In this document: positions 31,911 to 39,924 of the stretch, one piece after another
Layout: each line of letters opens with the position of its first letter
Numbering within the stretch: position 1 is the stretch's first letter
DNA from: Achromobacter animicus
GTDB lineage: Bacteria > Pseudomonadota > Gammaproteobacteria > Burkholderiales > Burkholderiaceae_B
Reading direction: 5' to 3'
NCBI RefSeq assembly: GCF_902859585.1
Contig: NZ_CADIJM010000013.1
Span: 1-64,000 of the forward strand
Length of the DNA: 64,000 nucleotides
The notes under the pieces: generated by a model
Told to the model about the DNA's origin: nothing
Seen by the model: only the letters and a program-made list of their open reading frames with translations
Databases searched by the model: none
Made by a program: the position numbers and the translations under genes

Positions 31911-33524
31911 TCACTTGGCGTCGGGCTTGACCGAGGTGGCCAGGGTGTACTGGTCGCGGCGGCCTTCGTACGAGATGCCCTTGCGGTATGCCCAGATGCT
32001 GCTTTCGAAGTGCAGCGGGATCAGCGGCACGTTGTCCAGGGCGATCTGGGTGGATTCCTGCAGCAGCTTTTCGCGCTTGGCGGGGTCGACCGTCACGATG
32101 GCCTGCTTGTAGACCTTGTCGAAGTCGGCGTTCGAGAAGCCGCCGTAGTTGCTGGTGCCCAGGCTGACGGGCGAATCCAGCGTGGCGACCCACAACTGGA
32201 ACAGCGCCGAGGCTTCACCGGTTTCCGCCGGCCAGCCGCCCATCGAGAAGCTGAACTCGCGCTTGGCGCGCTTGGGGAAGTAGATGGAGGCGGTCATCGC
32301 GTCCACGTTGGTCTTGATGCCGACGCGCGACAGGTACTGGGCGACTGCCTGGGCGACCTGGCCGTCGTTGACGTAACGGTCGTTGGTGGACGACAGCGTC
32401 AGTTCAAAGCCGTTCGGGTAGCCGGCTTCGGCCAGCAGCTTCTTGGCGCCTTCCGGGTCGTACTTGATTTCCGGGGCCTTGGGCAGGGCGCCGAACATGC
32501 CGTCGGGCATGAACTGGAAGGCCGGGGTGGCCATGCCGTCCATGATGCGGGCGGTGATCGTCTTGCGGTCGATGGCCATGTTGATGGCTTTCCGGACGCG
32601 CAGGTCCTGCAGCGGGTTCTTGCCGTCGGCGCTCTTGACGAACGGGCTGGGGTTGCGGCCCACGTCCGGCTGGAAGAACACCAGTCGGGTGGACGGCGTG
32701 GCCACAAAGGCGAACTTCGGGTTGTCCTTCAGGCGCGGCAGGTCACGCGCGGCGGGGTTTTCGATCATGTCGAAGTCGCCGGAGAGCAGGCCGGTCAGGC
32801 GCGGGCCGGCGGACGGCACCGGCACGAACTTCACTTCCTTCCAGTGCGGCTTCTCGCCCCAGTAGTTCTCGTTGCGGACCAGCTCGATGCCGGTGCCCTT
32901 GACGTAGGACTTCAGCATGTAGGGGCCGGTGCCGATGGCGTCCTTGCCGTTGTTGAAGTCGACCACCGTGGGCCAGGCGCCCGTCACGCCGCAACCCTTC
33001 TTGGGGTCGTACGTGAGCTTGCCGTGTTCGACGATGCCGTTCCAGATGATCGGCAGCGAGCGGGCCAGTTCGGCCGGCATCAGGGGGAAGGGTTCGCCCG
33101 TCTTGATGATGACGGTGTGCGCGTCCGGCGTCTGGACGTCGGTGATGCGCTTGGTCATGTCCATGTAGGACTGCGACACGTTGGTTTCGTTGTTCAGCGT
33201 CCGGCAGATCGTGAACAGCACGTCTTCGGACGTGAACGGCTTGCCGTTCGAGAACTTGACGTCGTCGCGCAGCTTGAATTCCCAGGTCAGGTCGTCCAGG
33301 TTCTTCCAGGAAGTCGCAAGCTGGGGAACCAGCTTCATGTCGGCGCTGCGGCCCACCAGCGAGTTGTAGACGTGCGCGGAGAACGCGTCGTTCTGCGTCA
33401 TCTTGTGATAGTGGGGGTCCGCCGAGGTCGGTTCGGCCGACAGGCCGATCTTCAGCGTCTGGGCTTGGGCGGCTGCCAGGGGAATGGCGGCGGCCACAAG
33501 GGCCAGGGTGGTGCGCAACTTCAT
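31911..33524 (-). CDS. ABC transporter periplasmic substrate-binding protein, family 5 (DppA/OppA-like)
   Basis: A 537-residue solute-binding protein. The ATG at 33524 starts a signal peptide (MKLRTTLALVAAAIPLAAAQAQ, split after AAIPL for reading) with cleavage at AQA. The family 5 features YNSLVG, WEFKLRDDVKFSNGKPFTSEDV (in parts), IGTGPYML and VRKAINMAIDR are present. There is no lipobox cysteine, so it is soluble in the periplasm. It is the first gene of the operon. The substrate is not readable from sequence; the downstream hydrolases suggest an acylated amino acid or peptide. Confidence 0.94.
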   Translation of the reverse strand: MKLRTTLALVAAAIPLAAAQAQTLKIGLSAEPTSADPHYHKMTQNDAFSAHVYNSLVGRSADMKLVPQLATSWKNLDDLTWEFKLRDDVKFSNGKPFTSEDVLFTICRTLNNETNVSQSYMDMTKRITDVQTPDAHTVIIKTGEPFPLMPAELARSLPIIWNGIVEHGKLTYDPKKGCGVTGAWPTVVDFNNGKDAIGTGPYMLKSYVKGTGIELVRNENYWGEKPHWKEVKFVPVPSAGPRLTGLLSGDFDMIENPAARDLPRLKDNPKFAFVATPSTRLVFFQPDVGRNPSPFVKSADGKNPLQDLRVRKAINMAIDRKTITARIMDGMATPAFQFMPDGMFGALPKAPEIKYDPEGAKKLLAEAGYPNGFELTLSSTNDRYVNDGQVAQAVAQYLSRVGIKTNVDAMTASIYFPKRAKREFSFSMGGWPAETGEASALFQLWVATLDSPVSLGTSNYGGFSNADFDKVYKQAIVTVDPAKREKLLQESTQIALDNVPLIPLHFESSIWAYRKGISYEGRRDQYTLATSVKPDAK

Positions 33525-33645
33525 GGTGACAACTCCGGATGGGGAACGAACCGGATCGTGCAGGCGGCCACGCGCGCCAGGGGACGACTGCGTCGGCCAG
33601 GGGGCTTGCGGGGAAATGTCGCCAGGGCACGACGGCAAGGGGCCG

Positions 33646-33675
33646 ATTATCGGTAGGGGGTTCGCGCGCTGTCAA
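33646..33675 (-). promoter_or_regulatory. near-consensus sigma-70 promoter of the ABC operon
   Basis: On the minus strand TTGACA (33675-33670), an 18-bp spacer and GATAAT (33651-33646). Transcription would start near 33639, about 115 nt before the binding-protein ATG. Confidence 0.75.
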
Positions 33676-33730
33676 TGCGCAGCGGCAATCGGGGCGCTAG
33701 GGAAAACGCCGAGAAGAGAAGGGAGAGAGG

Positions 33731-33766
33731 GCGTCGCGCGGTCCCTCTTGGGACCTCTCGCGACGC
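33731..33766. repeat. two-part hairpin
   Basis: Outer stem GCGTCGCG/CGCGACGC and inner stem GGTCCC/GGGACC with a TCTT loop, upstream of the ABC operon promoter. Function unknown. Confidence 0.55.
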
Positions 33767-33845
33767 GATGGCGCCGGTGAGGGGACGGGCGCCGAAACGT
33801 TGCGGCGGGAGCCTGGGGAGGGCCAGGCGGGCGCGGCAACGGCAG

Positions 33846-33893
33846 CGCGCCAGGCTGAGTCGCGGGAGATTGGTCGCGATTCAGCCTGGCGCG
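33846..33893. terminator. hairpin 3' of the 77-residue gene
   Basis: 12-bp stem GCGCCAGGCTGA/TCAGCCTGGCGC with a long loop, 8 bp past the stop of the small minus-strand gene. There is no T tract, so termination is only likely. Confidence 0.5.
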
Positions 33894-33900
33894 GCTGTTA

Positions 33901-34134
33901 TTACCACTGCGATCCGGAGAAGCGCGAGCTGGCGGCGCGAGCCTTGTTCATCGATTCGTTCACTTCGTCGATGAAGGCAAAGACGGCGGCAACAGCGGCT
34001 GCTACGGATTGGCCAGCCTTCTTCAGGCTGGTCAGCGGGTGAGAATTCGGTTGGTTTTCGAGAGCGCCGCGGAGCAGGTCACGCTCCAGCGCGTCGGTCA
34101 GGCGGGCAGTGTGGTTCAGGGTCAGTTCGCTCAT
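33901..34134 (-). CDS. small conserved-looking protein of unknown function
   Basis: A 77-residue protein that I do not recognise. A hydrophilic N-terminus (MSELTLNHTARLTDALERD) is followed by a hydrophobic, Ala-rich stretch (AGQSVAAAVAAVFAFIDEV) that could be an amphipathic or membrane-associated helix, and the protein ends in a basic, aromatic tail. It has its own AT-rich upstream region with paired palindromes and a hairpin at its 3' end, which supports a real, regulated gene. Confidence 0.7.
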   Translation of the reverse strand: MSELTLNHTARLTDALERDLLRGALENQPNSHPLTSLKKAGQSVAAAVAAVFAFIDEVNESMNKARAASSRFSGSQW

Positions 34135-34160
34135 GGTTGGGCTCCAGTCCGTTTCGTCAT

Positions 34161-34224
34161 GGGGTAAACCATTATAGGGATAACCCTAGGCCAATAGCAA
34201 TCTCATTTTAGGGGAAAACCCTAG
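34161..34224. promoter_or_regulatory. paired TAGGG-CCCTA palindromes (operator candidates)
   Basis: TAGGGATAACCCTA (34175-34188) and TAGGGGAAAACCCTAG (34209-34224) are similar palindromes about 35 bp apart, centre to centre. A weaker half copy GGGGTAAACC lies at 34161. They sit in the AT-rich gap between the 77-residue gene (minus) and nnrD. This arrangement suits two dimers of one regulator; the regulator is unknown. Confidence 0.6.
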
Positions 34225-34256
34225 TATGTTGTAAAAATGTTTTGTCGGGCTTGGAC

Positions 34257-35105
34257 TTAGCGTGCGTTGCGCAGGGCGCGGGCGGCGTCGGCAAGCTCGC
34301 CGGCCGTCAGGCCGATGGGGCCGACACCCTGGGCGACGAGTGCATCAGCGGCGGCGCCATGCAGCCAGACGGCGCCGAGCACGGCCTGGTCCAGGGGCAG
34401 CTTCTGGGCGATCACCGCGCCCAGCATGCCGGCCAATACGTCCCCGGTTCCGGCGGTGGCGAGGCCCGGGTTGCCAGTGGTGTTGACGTGCAGGCCGCCG
34501 TCCGGGGCGCACACCACGGTCCCGGCGCCCTTGAGCACCACCCACGCCTGAAAGCGCTGCGCCAGTTGCCGGGCGGCGGCGGGGCGGTCGCGCTGGATGG
34601 TGTCGGTGCCGACGCCCAGCAAACGGGCGGCTTCCGCCGGGTGCGGGGTCAGCACGACGGGCCCCGCGCCCCAGGTCGGCCGGATTTCGCCGCGGGCGAG
34701 CAGATTCAGGCCGTCGGCGTCCAGGACCAGCGGCGCGTGCCGCCGCAGGACGAACAGTTCGGACAGGGCGTTGGCGGCCAGCGCGCCCGTGCCGATCCCG
34801 CAGCCGGCGACCCAGGCGGTCACGCCCCAGTCTTCTTCCAGCAGCGAACGGAAGTCGCGCAGCATCAGTTCGGGTTGCAGCGGATCGCAGGGCAGCGGCA
34901 GCGTTTCCTGCACGAAACCCACCAGCACCTTGCCGGCGCCGGTCTTCAGGGCAGCGCGGGCGGCGAGCAGGGCTGCGCCGGTCATGCCGGGACCGCCGCC
35001 CACCACGCCCACGGTGCCGAAGCTGCCTTTGTGCGAGTCGTCCGCGCGGGGAGCGAACAGGGCGGGCAGCGCGGCGCGGTCAATGGGGACGGCGGGGGTG
35101 TTCAT
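34257..35105 (-). CDS. nnrD: ADP-dependent NAD(P)H-hydrate dehydratase
   Basis: A 282-residue ribokinase-fold repair enzyme that dehydrates damaged S-NAD(P)HX back to NAD(P)H using ADP. Family motifs are [24 protein letters not shown] (in two halves), [21 protein letters not shown], the phosphate-binding LKGAGTVV and [16 protein letters not shown]. It is the stand-alone D domain; the epimerase domain found in fused Nnr proteins is missing. It is divergent from the crotonase at 35225. Confidence 0.92.
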   Translation of the reverse strand: MNTPAVPIDRAALPALFAPRADDSHKGSFGTVGVVGGGPGMTGAALLAARAALKTGAGKVLVGFVQETLPLPCDPLQPELMLRDFRSLLEEDWGVTAWVAGCGIGTGALAANALSELFVLRRHAPLVLDADGLNLLARGEIRPTWGAGPVVLTPHPAEAARLLGVGTDTIQRDRPAAARQLAQRFQAWVVLKGAGTVVCAPDGGLHVNTTGNPGLATAGTGDVLAGMLGAVIAQKLPLDQAVLGAVWLHGAAADALVAQGVGPIGLTAGELADAARALRNAR

Positions 35106-35224
35106 GGGGTGAGGCTCCGGAGGGAAATCGTCTTGGCGGGTCGGCCGTATCCACTATAGTGCGCAAAAACGCGGCCGCCTTGGGGCGGGGTGCGAACATC
35201 CAAAGACCAGACCCGGAGCAGACA

Positions 35225-36058
35225 ATGACCGACATCACGCTGGAACACTATTCGGCCTACGAATCCCTGAAGCTGCGCCGCCATCCTGGCGGCGTGCTGG
35301 AACTGATCATGGGCGCCAAGGGCGGCGTGCCGGGCAAGCTGTCCACGGCCGACGACCGGATGCACCGGGAACTGGCCGATATCTGGCGCGACATCGACAC
35401 CGATCCGGACACGCGGGTCGTGGTGATCCGCGGCGAGGGCAAGGGCTTCTCGGGGGGCGGCGACCTGGATCTGGTGCAGCAGATGGCGGACGACTTCGAC
35501 GTGCGCACCCGCGTCTGGCGCGAGGCGCGCGACCTGGTCTACAACATCATCAATTGCAGCAAGCCCATCGTGTCGGCCATGCACGGCGCGGCGGTGGGGG
35601 CGGGGCTGGTGGCCGGCCTCCTGGCAGACATCTCGATCGCGGCGCGCGACGCCCGCATCATCGACGGCCACACCCGGCTCGGCGTCACGGCGGGCGACCA
35701 CGCCGCCATCGTCTGGCCGCTGCTGTGCGGCATGGCCAAGGCCAAGTACTACCTCATGCTGTGCGAGACGGTGTCTGGCGAGGAAGCCGAACGCATCGGC
35801 CTCGTGTCGCTCTGCGTGGACGAGGCCGAACTGATCGGCAAGGCGTTCGAAGTGGCCAACAAGCTGGCGGCCGGGTCGCAGACGGCGATCCGCTGGACCA
35901 AATATTCGCTGAACAACTGGCTGCGCATGGCCGGACCGACCTTCGACACGTCGCTGGCGCTGGAATTCATGGGTTTTGGCGGCCCGGACGTGCGCGAGGG
36001 CATCAATTCCCTGCGTGAACGCCGGGCGCCGAACTTCCGGCCCGACTCGCCGTTCTGA
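35225..36058 (+). CDS. crotonase-family protein lacking both canonical glutamates
   Basis: A 277-residue enoyl-CoA hydratase/isomerase family protein. The oxyanion-hole segment FSGGGDL is present, but the position of the first hydratase glutamate reads [14 protein letters not shown] and that of the second reads DGHTRLGV, so both are replaced. An aspartate in TAGDHAAI could serve instead; this motif is seen in a subgroup of the family with poorly defined reactions. The ATG at 35225 follows GGAGCAGACA. It precedes a divergent isomerase-like gene in the fatty-acid cluster. A plain enoyl-CoA hydratase activity should not be assumed. Confidence 0.85.
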   Translation: MTDITLEHYSAYESLKLRRHPGGVLELIMGAKGGVPGKLSTADDRMHRELADIWRDIDTDPDTRVVVIRGEGKGFSGGGDLDLVQQMADDFDVRTRVWREARDLVYNIINCSKPIVSAMHGAAVGAGLVAGLLADISIAARDARIIDGHTRLGVTAGDHAAIVWPLLCGMAKAKYYLMLCETVSGEEAERIGLVSLCVDEAELIGKAFEVANKLAAGSQTAIRWTKYSLNNWLRMAGPTFDTSLALEFMGFGGPDVREGINSLRERRAPNFRPDSPF

Positions 36059-36062
36059 CGCG

Positions 36063-36800
36063 TTATTTCTTGAAGAACTTGGCGAATGCCGCCTGCGCCT
36101 CTTCGGTCTGCAGGCGGGCGCGGAACTGCTGGGCTTCGTAGTCCAGCGTCTCCTGGATGGCCTGGCGGTCCGCCCGCTTCATCATGGCCTTGGTCAGGCG
36201 CAGCGCGGCAGGCGGCTGGCGCGCCAGGTCCTCTGCGGTGGCTTGGGCCGCAGCCAGCGCCTCGCCCTTGGGCGTGACGGACGTGGCCAGACCGGCGTCC
36301 TCCGCCTCCTGCGCCGAAAAAGCTTTGCCCTGCATCAGCCACTGCGCTGCCCGGCGGCCCACCAGACGCGGCATCAGCAGGCTGGACGCGCCTTCGGGAC
36401 ACAGCCCCAGGGCGACAAACGGCATGCGCAGGGTCGCGCCTTCCCCGATGTGGACAAAATCGCAGTGCTGCAGCAGCGTCACGCCGATGCCGATGGCGTA
36501 ACCCTCGACCGCGGCGATCACGGGCACGTCGGCCGTGGTCAGCGCGCGCAGGAACGTCAGCCCGGCACTGTCGCCCGCCCCGCGTTCGGCCTGGAAGTCG
36601 CGCAGGTCGTTGCCCGCCGTGAAGTGTTCGCCCGCGCCCGTCAGGATGACCGCTGAGACCGCCACGTCCGCGCTGGCGAGCGAAATCTGCTCGGTCAGGG
36701 CGGCATAGGTGGCGGTGTCCAGCGCGTTGCGGCGGTCCTTGCGGTCGATCGTCAGCGTGAGGATGGCGCCGTCGCGCGCCACCTTCAGGCCGGCGCTCAT
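36063..36800 (-). CDS. enoyl-CoA isomerase-like crotonase
   Basis: A 245-residue crotonase. It has AGNDL in the oxyanion hole (rather than AGADI), a threonine in place of the first hydratase glutamate (AIGIGVTLL) and a glutamate in GLCPEGASS. This pattern is typical of delta3-delta2-enoyl-CoA isomerases, which move double bonds in unsaturated fatty acyl-CoAs. It ends 4 bp from the convergent crotonase, and its start overlaps the stop of the nitronate monooxygenase gene, so the two are coupled. Confidence 0.87.
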   Translation of the reverse strand: MSAGLKVARDGAILTLTIDRKDRRNALDTATYAALTEQISLASADVAVSAVILTGAGEHFTAGNDLRDFQAERGAGDSAGLTFLRALTTADVPVIAAVEGYAIGIGVTLLQHCDFVHIGEGATLRMPFVALGLCPEGASSLLMPRLVGRRAAQWLMQGKAFSAQEAEDAGLATSVTPKGEALAAAQATAEDLARQPPAALRLTKAMMKRADRQAIQETLDYEAQQFRARLQTEEAQAAFAKFFKK

Positions 36801-37768
36801 GCGTGCGGTCCCGTGGCCAGGCGGGCCTTTGCTTCGGCGTATTCATGCCGCAGCGTGTCGACGATCTTGCGGGCCGGCTCGACGCTGGCGATGCCGCCCA
36901 CGCCCTGGCCGGCGCCCCAGATGTCCTTCCAGGGCTTGACGCGGGTCGTGCCGAAATTGGATGCGCCGCTGTCCGGGGCGGGCAGATTGGCCGGATCCAG
37001 GCCGGCGGCCGCGATGCTGGCCTTCAGGTAATTGCCCGGTATGCCGGTGAAGAACGGCGTGTACAGAATGTCCGAGGCGCTGGCCTCGACGATCGCGGCC
37101 TTGTAGCCGTCGCTGGCGTTCGCTTCCTCGCTGGCGATGAAGCGCGTGCCCATATAGGCGAAGTCCGCGCCCATGGCCTGCGCCGCCAGGACGTGCGCGC
37201 CCGAGGTGATGGCGCCCGACAGGATCAGGGGGCCGTCATAGAAGCGCCGCACTTCAGAGATCAGCGCGAAGGGGCTGAGCGTGCCGGCATGGCCGCCCGC
37301 GCCCGCGCACACCAGGATCAGCCCGTCCACGCCCGCTTCCAGCGCCTTTTCCGCGTGCCGGATCGTCGTCACGTCATGGAAGACCTTGCCGCCCCAGTCG
37401 TGCACGCCCTTCACCAGGTCGCCGGGGGCGCGCAGGCTGGTGATGATGAGCGGCACACGGTGGCTGGCGCATACCGCCAGGTCCTGTTCCAGCCGGTCGT
37501 TGGACTGGTGGATGATCTGGTTGACGGCAAACGGCGCGACGGGGGCGCCGGGATTGGCCTCGCGGTAGGACGCCAGGCCGGCCTGGACTTCGTCCAGCCA
37601 GTCGGTCAGAAGCGTCTGCGGGCGCGCATTCAGCGCGGGAAACGACAACACGATGCCGCTCGTGCACTGCGCGATGACCAGCTTGGGATTGGACACGATG
37701 AACATCGGGGCACTGATGACCGGCAAGGACATCTGGCCATACAAATCAGTCACGAGGGGATGGGGCAT
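36797..37768 (-). CDS. nitronate monooxygenase family flavoprotein
   Basis: A 323-residue FMN-dependent TIM-barrel enzyme of the nitronate monooxygenase/2-nitropropane dioxygenase family. The FMN-phosphate motif [12 protein letters not shown] and the catalytic-histidine segment GAGGHAG are present. Members oxidise alkyl nitronates; others in acyl-CoA clusters may act as enoyl reductases or flavin oxidases. It is the first gene of the minus-strand operon read from the TetR operator at 37802. Confidence 0.9.
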   Translation of the reverse strand: MPHPLVTDLYGQMSLPVISAPMFIVSNPKLVIAQCTSGIVLSFPALNARPQTLLTDWLDEVQAGLASYREANPGAPVAPFAVNQIIHQSNDRLEQDLAVCASHRVPLIITSLRAPGDLVKGVHDWGGKVFHDVTTIRHAEKALEAGVDGLILVCAGAGGHAGTLSPFALISEVRRFYDGPLILSGAITSGAHVLAAQAMGADFAYMGTRFIASEEANASDGYKAAIVEASASDILYTPFFTGIPGNYLKASIAAAGLDPANLPAPDSGASNFGTTRVKPWKDIWGAGQGVGGIASVEPARKIVDTLRHEYAEAKARLATGPHA

Positions 37769-37801
37769 GGGGCGTCGTCTCGTTGTAGGTTTTGGAGTAT
37801 A

Positions 37802-37831
37802 TTAATTACCTACCGACCGTCCGGTAATTAA
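37802..37831. promoter_or_regulatory. TetR-type operator between divergent operons
   Basis: A 30-bp palindrome with perfect 9-bp arms TTAATTACC and GGTAATTAA around TACCGACCGTCC. It lies in a notably AT-rich gap between the nitronate monooxygenase and the tetR gene. ACCGACCG-type cores are typical of TetR repressors of acyl-CoA genes. It probably lets the adjacent regulator control both directions. Confidence 0.8.
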
Positions 37832-37922
37832 TTAATCTTTATTTAACGGCATGCGCGGAATGGCTGTCAATTGCGGTTCGCCAGAACCCTCCGGCCTCGC
37901 GCGGCCCCTGCCAAAGGCGTCC

Positions 37923-38546
37923 ATGGGCATCACCCCCCAACCCGTTCAGAAACGTGCCCGTGCGGGCCGGCCACCCACCCTGGCCGCCCCGCGCGAACGC
38001 ATTCTGGAAGAAGCCGCCAAGCTGTTCGCGCGCAGCGGCTACGACGGCAGCTCCATTGCCGACCTGGCCGGCGCGATCGGCGTGTCCAAGGCGGCCATCT
38101 ATCACTACTACCCCACCAAGCAGGACATCTACGACGCCATCATCCTCGAGGTGCTGGAGGGTCTGACGCACACCGTCGGCCGCGACGTGGCCGGCGCCGA
38201 GGGCGGCGTGGCCCGCCTGCGCGCTTTCATGGTGGGACATGCCCGGTACTTCGAGCAGCACCACGCCCAGTTCGTGACGATGCTGATCGGGTATTCCGGC
38301 ATGGCGCTGTCCGAGCGCGAAGATGCCGCCCGCCTGCGCGACAACTACGAGAAACAGCTGCGCGACGTGATCGCGCAGGGCGTGGCCGAAGGCGCATTCC
38401 GCGCGCTGGACGTGGCCGCCACCGGGCGCGCGGTGCTGTCGATGCTGAACTGGATGGTGCGCTGGTACAAGCCCGGCCAGGGCGACAGCGCCGAATCCAT
38501 CGCCGACGGCTATTTCGATCTGCTGGTGGGCGGCATGCGCGCCTGA
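37923..38546 (+). CDS. TetR/AcrR family transcriptional regulator
   Basis: A 207-residue repressor. The N-terminal helix-turn-helix is complete (RERILEEAAKLFARSGYDGSSIADLAGAIGVSKAAIYHYYPTKQDIY in consecutive parts, about residues 25-70), and the C-terminal helical domain likely binds an acyl-CoA ligand. Starts at 37851 and 37923 are possible; 37923 gives the common short arm before the DNA-binding domain. The gene faces the operator and is followed 52 bp later by the acyl-CoA dehydrogenase. Confidence 0.92.
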   Translation: MGITPQPVQKRARAGRPPTLAAPRERILEEAAKLFARSGYDGSSIADLAGAIGVSKAAIYHYYPTKQDIYDAIILEVLEGLTHTVGRDVAGAEGGVARLRAFMVGHARYFEQHHAQFVTMLIGYSGMALSEREDAARLRDNYEKQLRDVIAQGVAEGAFRALDVAATGRAVLSMLNWMVRWYKPGQGDSAESIADGYFDLLVGGMRA

Positions 38547-38598
38547 ACCGGCCGCCACCCCCATTCCTGACCCATATCCGCTTATAGAGACCTCCATC

Positions 38599-39747
38599 AT
38601 GGCCCTCGACACCGAAACCCTGAATCTCCTGATCGACGCCGTCCGCCGCTTCGTCCACGAACGCCTGATCCCCGCCGAGGACGAACTGGCCGCCAGCGGC
38701 GAAGTGCCGCCGGACATCGTCAAAGAAATGCGCGACCTGGGCCTGTTCGGTCTGTCGATCTCGCCGGATTACGGCGGCCTGGGCCTGACGATGGAAGAAG
38801 AGGTCCGCGTTGTGTTCGAACTGGGCCAGACCTCGCCCGCCTTCCGCTCGCTGGCAGGCACCAACATTGGCATCGGCTCGCAGGCCATCGTCCTGGCCGG
38901 CACCGACGAGCAGCGCGCCAATTACCTGCCCAAGCTGGCCAGCGGCGAGCTCATCGGCTCCTTTGCGCTGACCGAGCCCGATGCCGGTTCCGACGCCATG
39001 TCGCTGCGCGTGTCCGCCGAGCGCGACGGCGACTGCTACGTGCTGAACGGCACCAAGCGCTACATCACCAACGCGCCCATCGCCGGCCTGTTCTCGGTCA
39101 TGGCGCGTACCGCGCCCGAGCGCCGCGCCAATTCGATCTCGTGCTTTCTGGTCGAAGCGGGCGCGCCGGGCCTCATCATCGGCAAGCCGGACAAGAAGAT
39201 GGGCCAGGCCGGCGCGCTGACCAGCGACGTCGTGTTCGACAACTGCCGCGTGCCGGCCAGCGCGCTGCTGGGCGGCGAAGAAGGCAACGGTTTCCGGACC
39301 TCCATGCGCGTGCTGGACAAGGGACGCCTGCACATTTCCGCGCTGTGCGTGGGCATTGCCGACCGCCTGTTGCGCGACGCCGTGCAGTACGCCAACGAGC
39401 GCAAGCAGTTCGGCCAGCCCATCGCCGAGTTCCAGCTCATCCAGGCGATGATCGCCGACAGCCAGGCCGAGTTGTATGCGGCCCGCTGCATGGTGCTGGA
39501 CGCCGCCCGCATGCGCGACCGTGGCGAGAACACCACCATGCAGGCCGCCTGCTGCAAGCTCTTCTCCACCGAAATGGTGGGCCGCGTCGCCGACCGCGCG
39601 GTGCAGATCCACGGCGGTGCGGGCTACATGTCCGAATACGCGGTGGAACGCTTCTACCGCGACGTGCGCCTGTTCCGCATCTTCGAAGGCACCTCGCAGA
39701 TCCAGCAGCTGGTCATCGCGCGCGAGACCATCAAGGCGCATTCCTGA
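38599..39747 (+). CDS. acyl-CoA dehydrogenase
   Basis: A 382-residue FAD-dependent dehydrogenase that introduces the alpha-beta double bond into acyl-CoA. It shows SFALTEPDAGSDAMSLR (FAD/substrate), the YITNAPIA segment, KKMGQAGALTSDV and the C-terminal catalytic segment EGTSQIQQLVIARE with its glutamate. Electrons would pass to ETF. It is probably co-transcribed with the TetR gene and is the oxidation step for the downstream hydroxyacyl-CoA dehydrogenase. Confidence 0.94.
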   Translation: MALDTETLNLLIDAVRRFVHERLIPAEDELAASGEVPPDIVKEMRDLGLFGLSISPDYGGLGLTMEEEVRVVFELGQTSPAFRSLAGTNIGIGSQAIVLAGTDEQRANYLPKLASGELIGSFALTEPDAGSDAMSLRVSAERDGDCYVLNGTKRYITNAPIAGLFSVMARTAPERRANSISCFLVEAGAPGLIIGKPDKKMGQAGALTSDVVFDNCRVPASALLGGEEGNGFRTSMRVLDKGRLHISALCVGIADRLLRDAVQYANERKQFGQPIAEFQLIQAMIADSQAELYAARCMVLDAARMRDRGENTTMQAACCKLFSTEMVGRVADRAVQIHGGAGYMSEYAVERFYRDVRLFRIFEGTSQIQQLVIARETIKAHS

Positions 39748-39817
39748 TCTTTCCGTCGCCAGACGTCCGGCCAACGCGTTCCAGAGGCTAATATCCAGTC
39801 TGACGAATGTTGATCGG

Positions 39818-39841
39818 AAGGCGGCCCCCGCGGGCCGCCTT
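39818..39841 (+). terminator. hairpin after acyl-CoA dehydrogenase
   Basis: 10-bp stem AAGGCGGCCC/GGGCCGCCTT with a CCGC loop, no long T tract. A partial terminator is likely. Confidence 0.55.
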
Positions 39842-39924
39842 CTGGCATGACGGAATCCCAGTCCGCCCGGCGCTTCTCCGCGGGGCCGGAAGTTCTCATT
39901 TCCCTTCTAGCGAAAAGATTACCG

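Larger units (their letters stand above)
33525..33900. other. intergenic region with operon promoter and two hairpins
   Basis: 376 bp holding the minus-strand promoter (33646-33675), a 14-bp imperfect hairpin (33731-33766) and a 12-bp hairpin (33846-33893). No gene is seen. Confidence 0.6.

Noticed and set aside
31485-33656. 723-residue open frame antisense to the binding protein
   Set aside because: Shadow of the binding-protein gene, with no recognisable domain or RBS.
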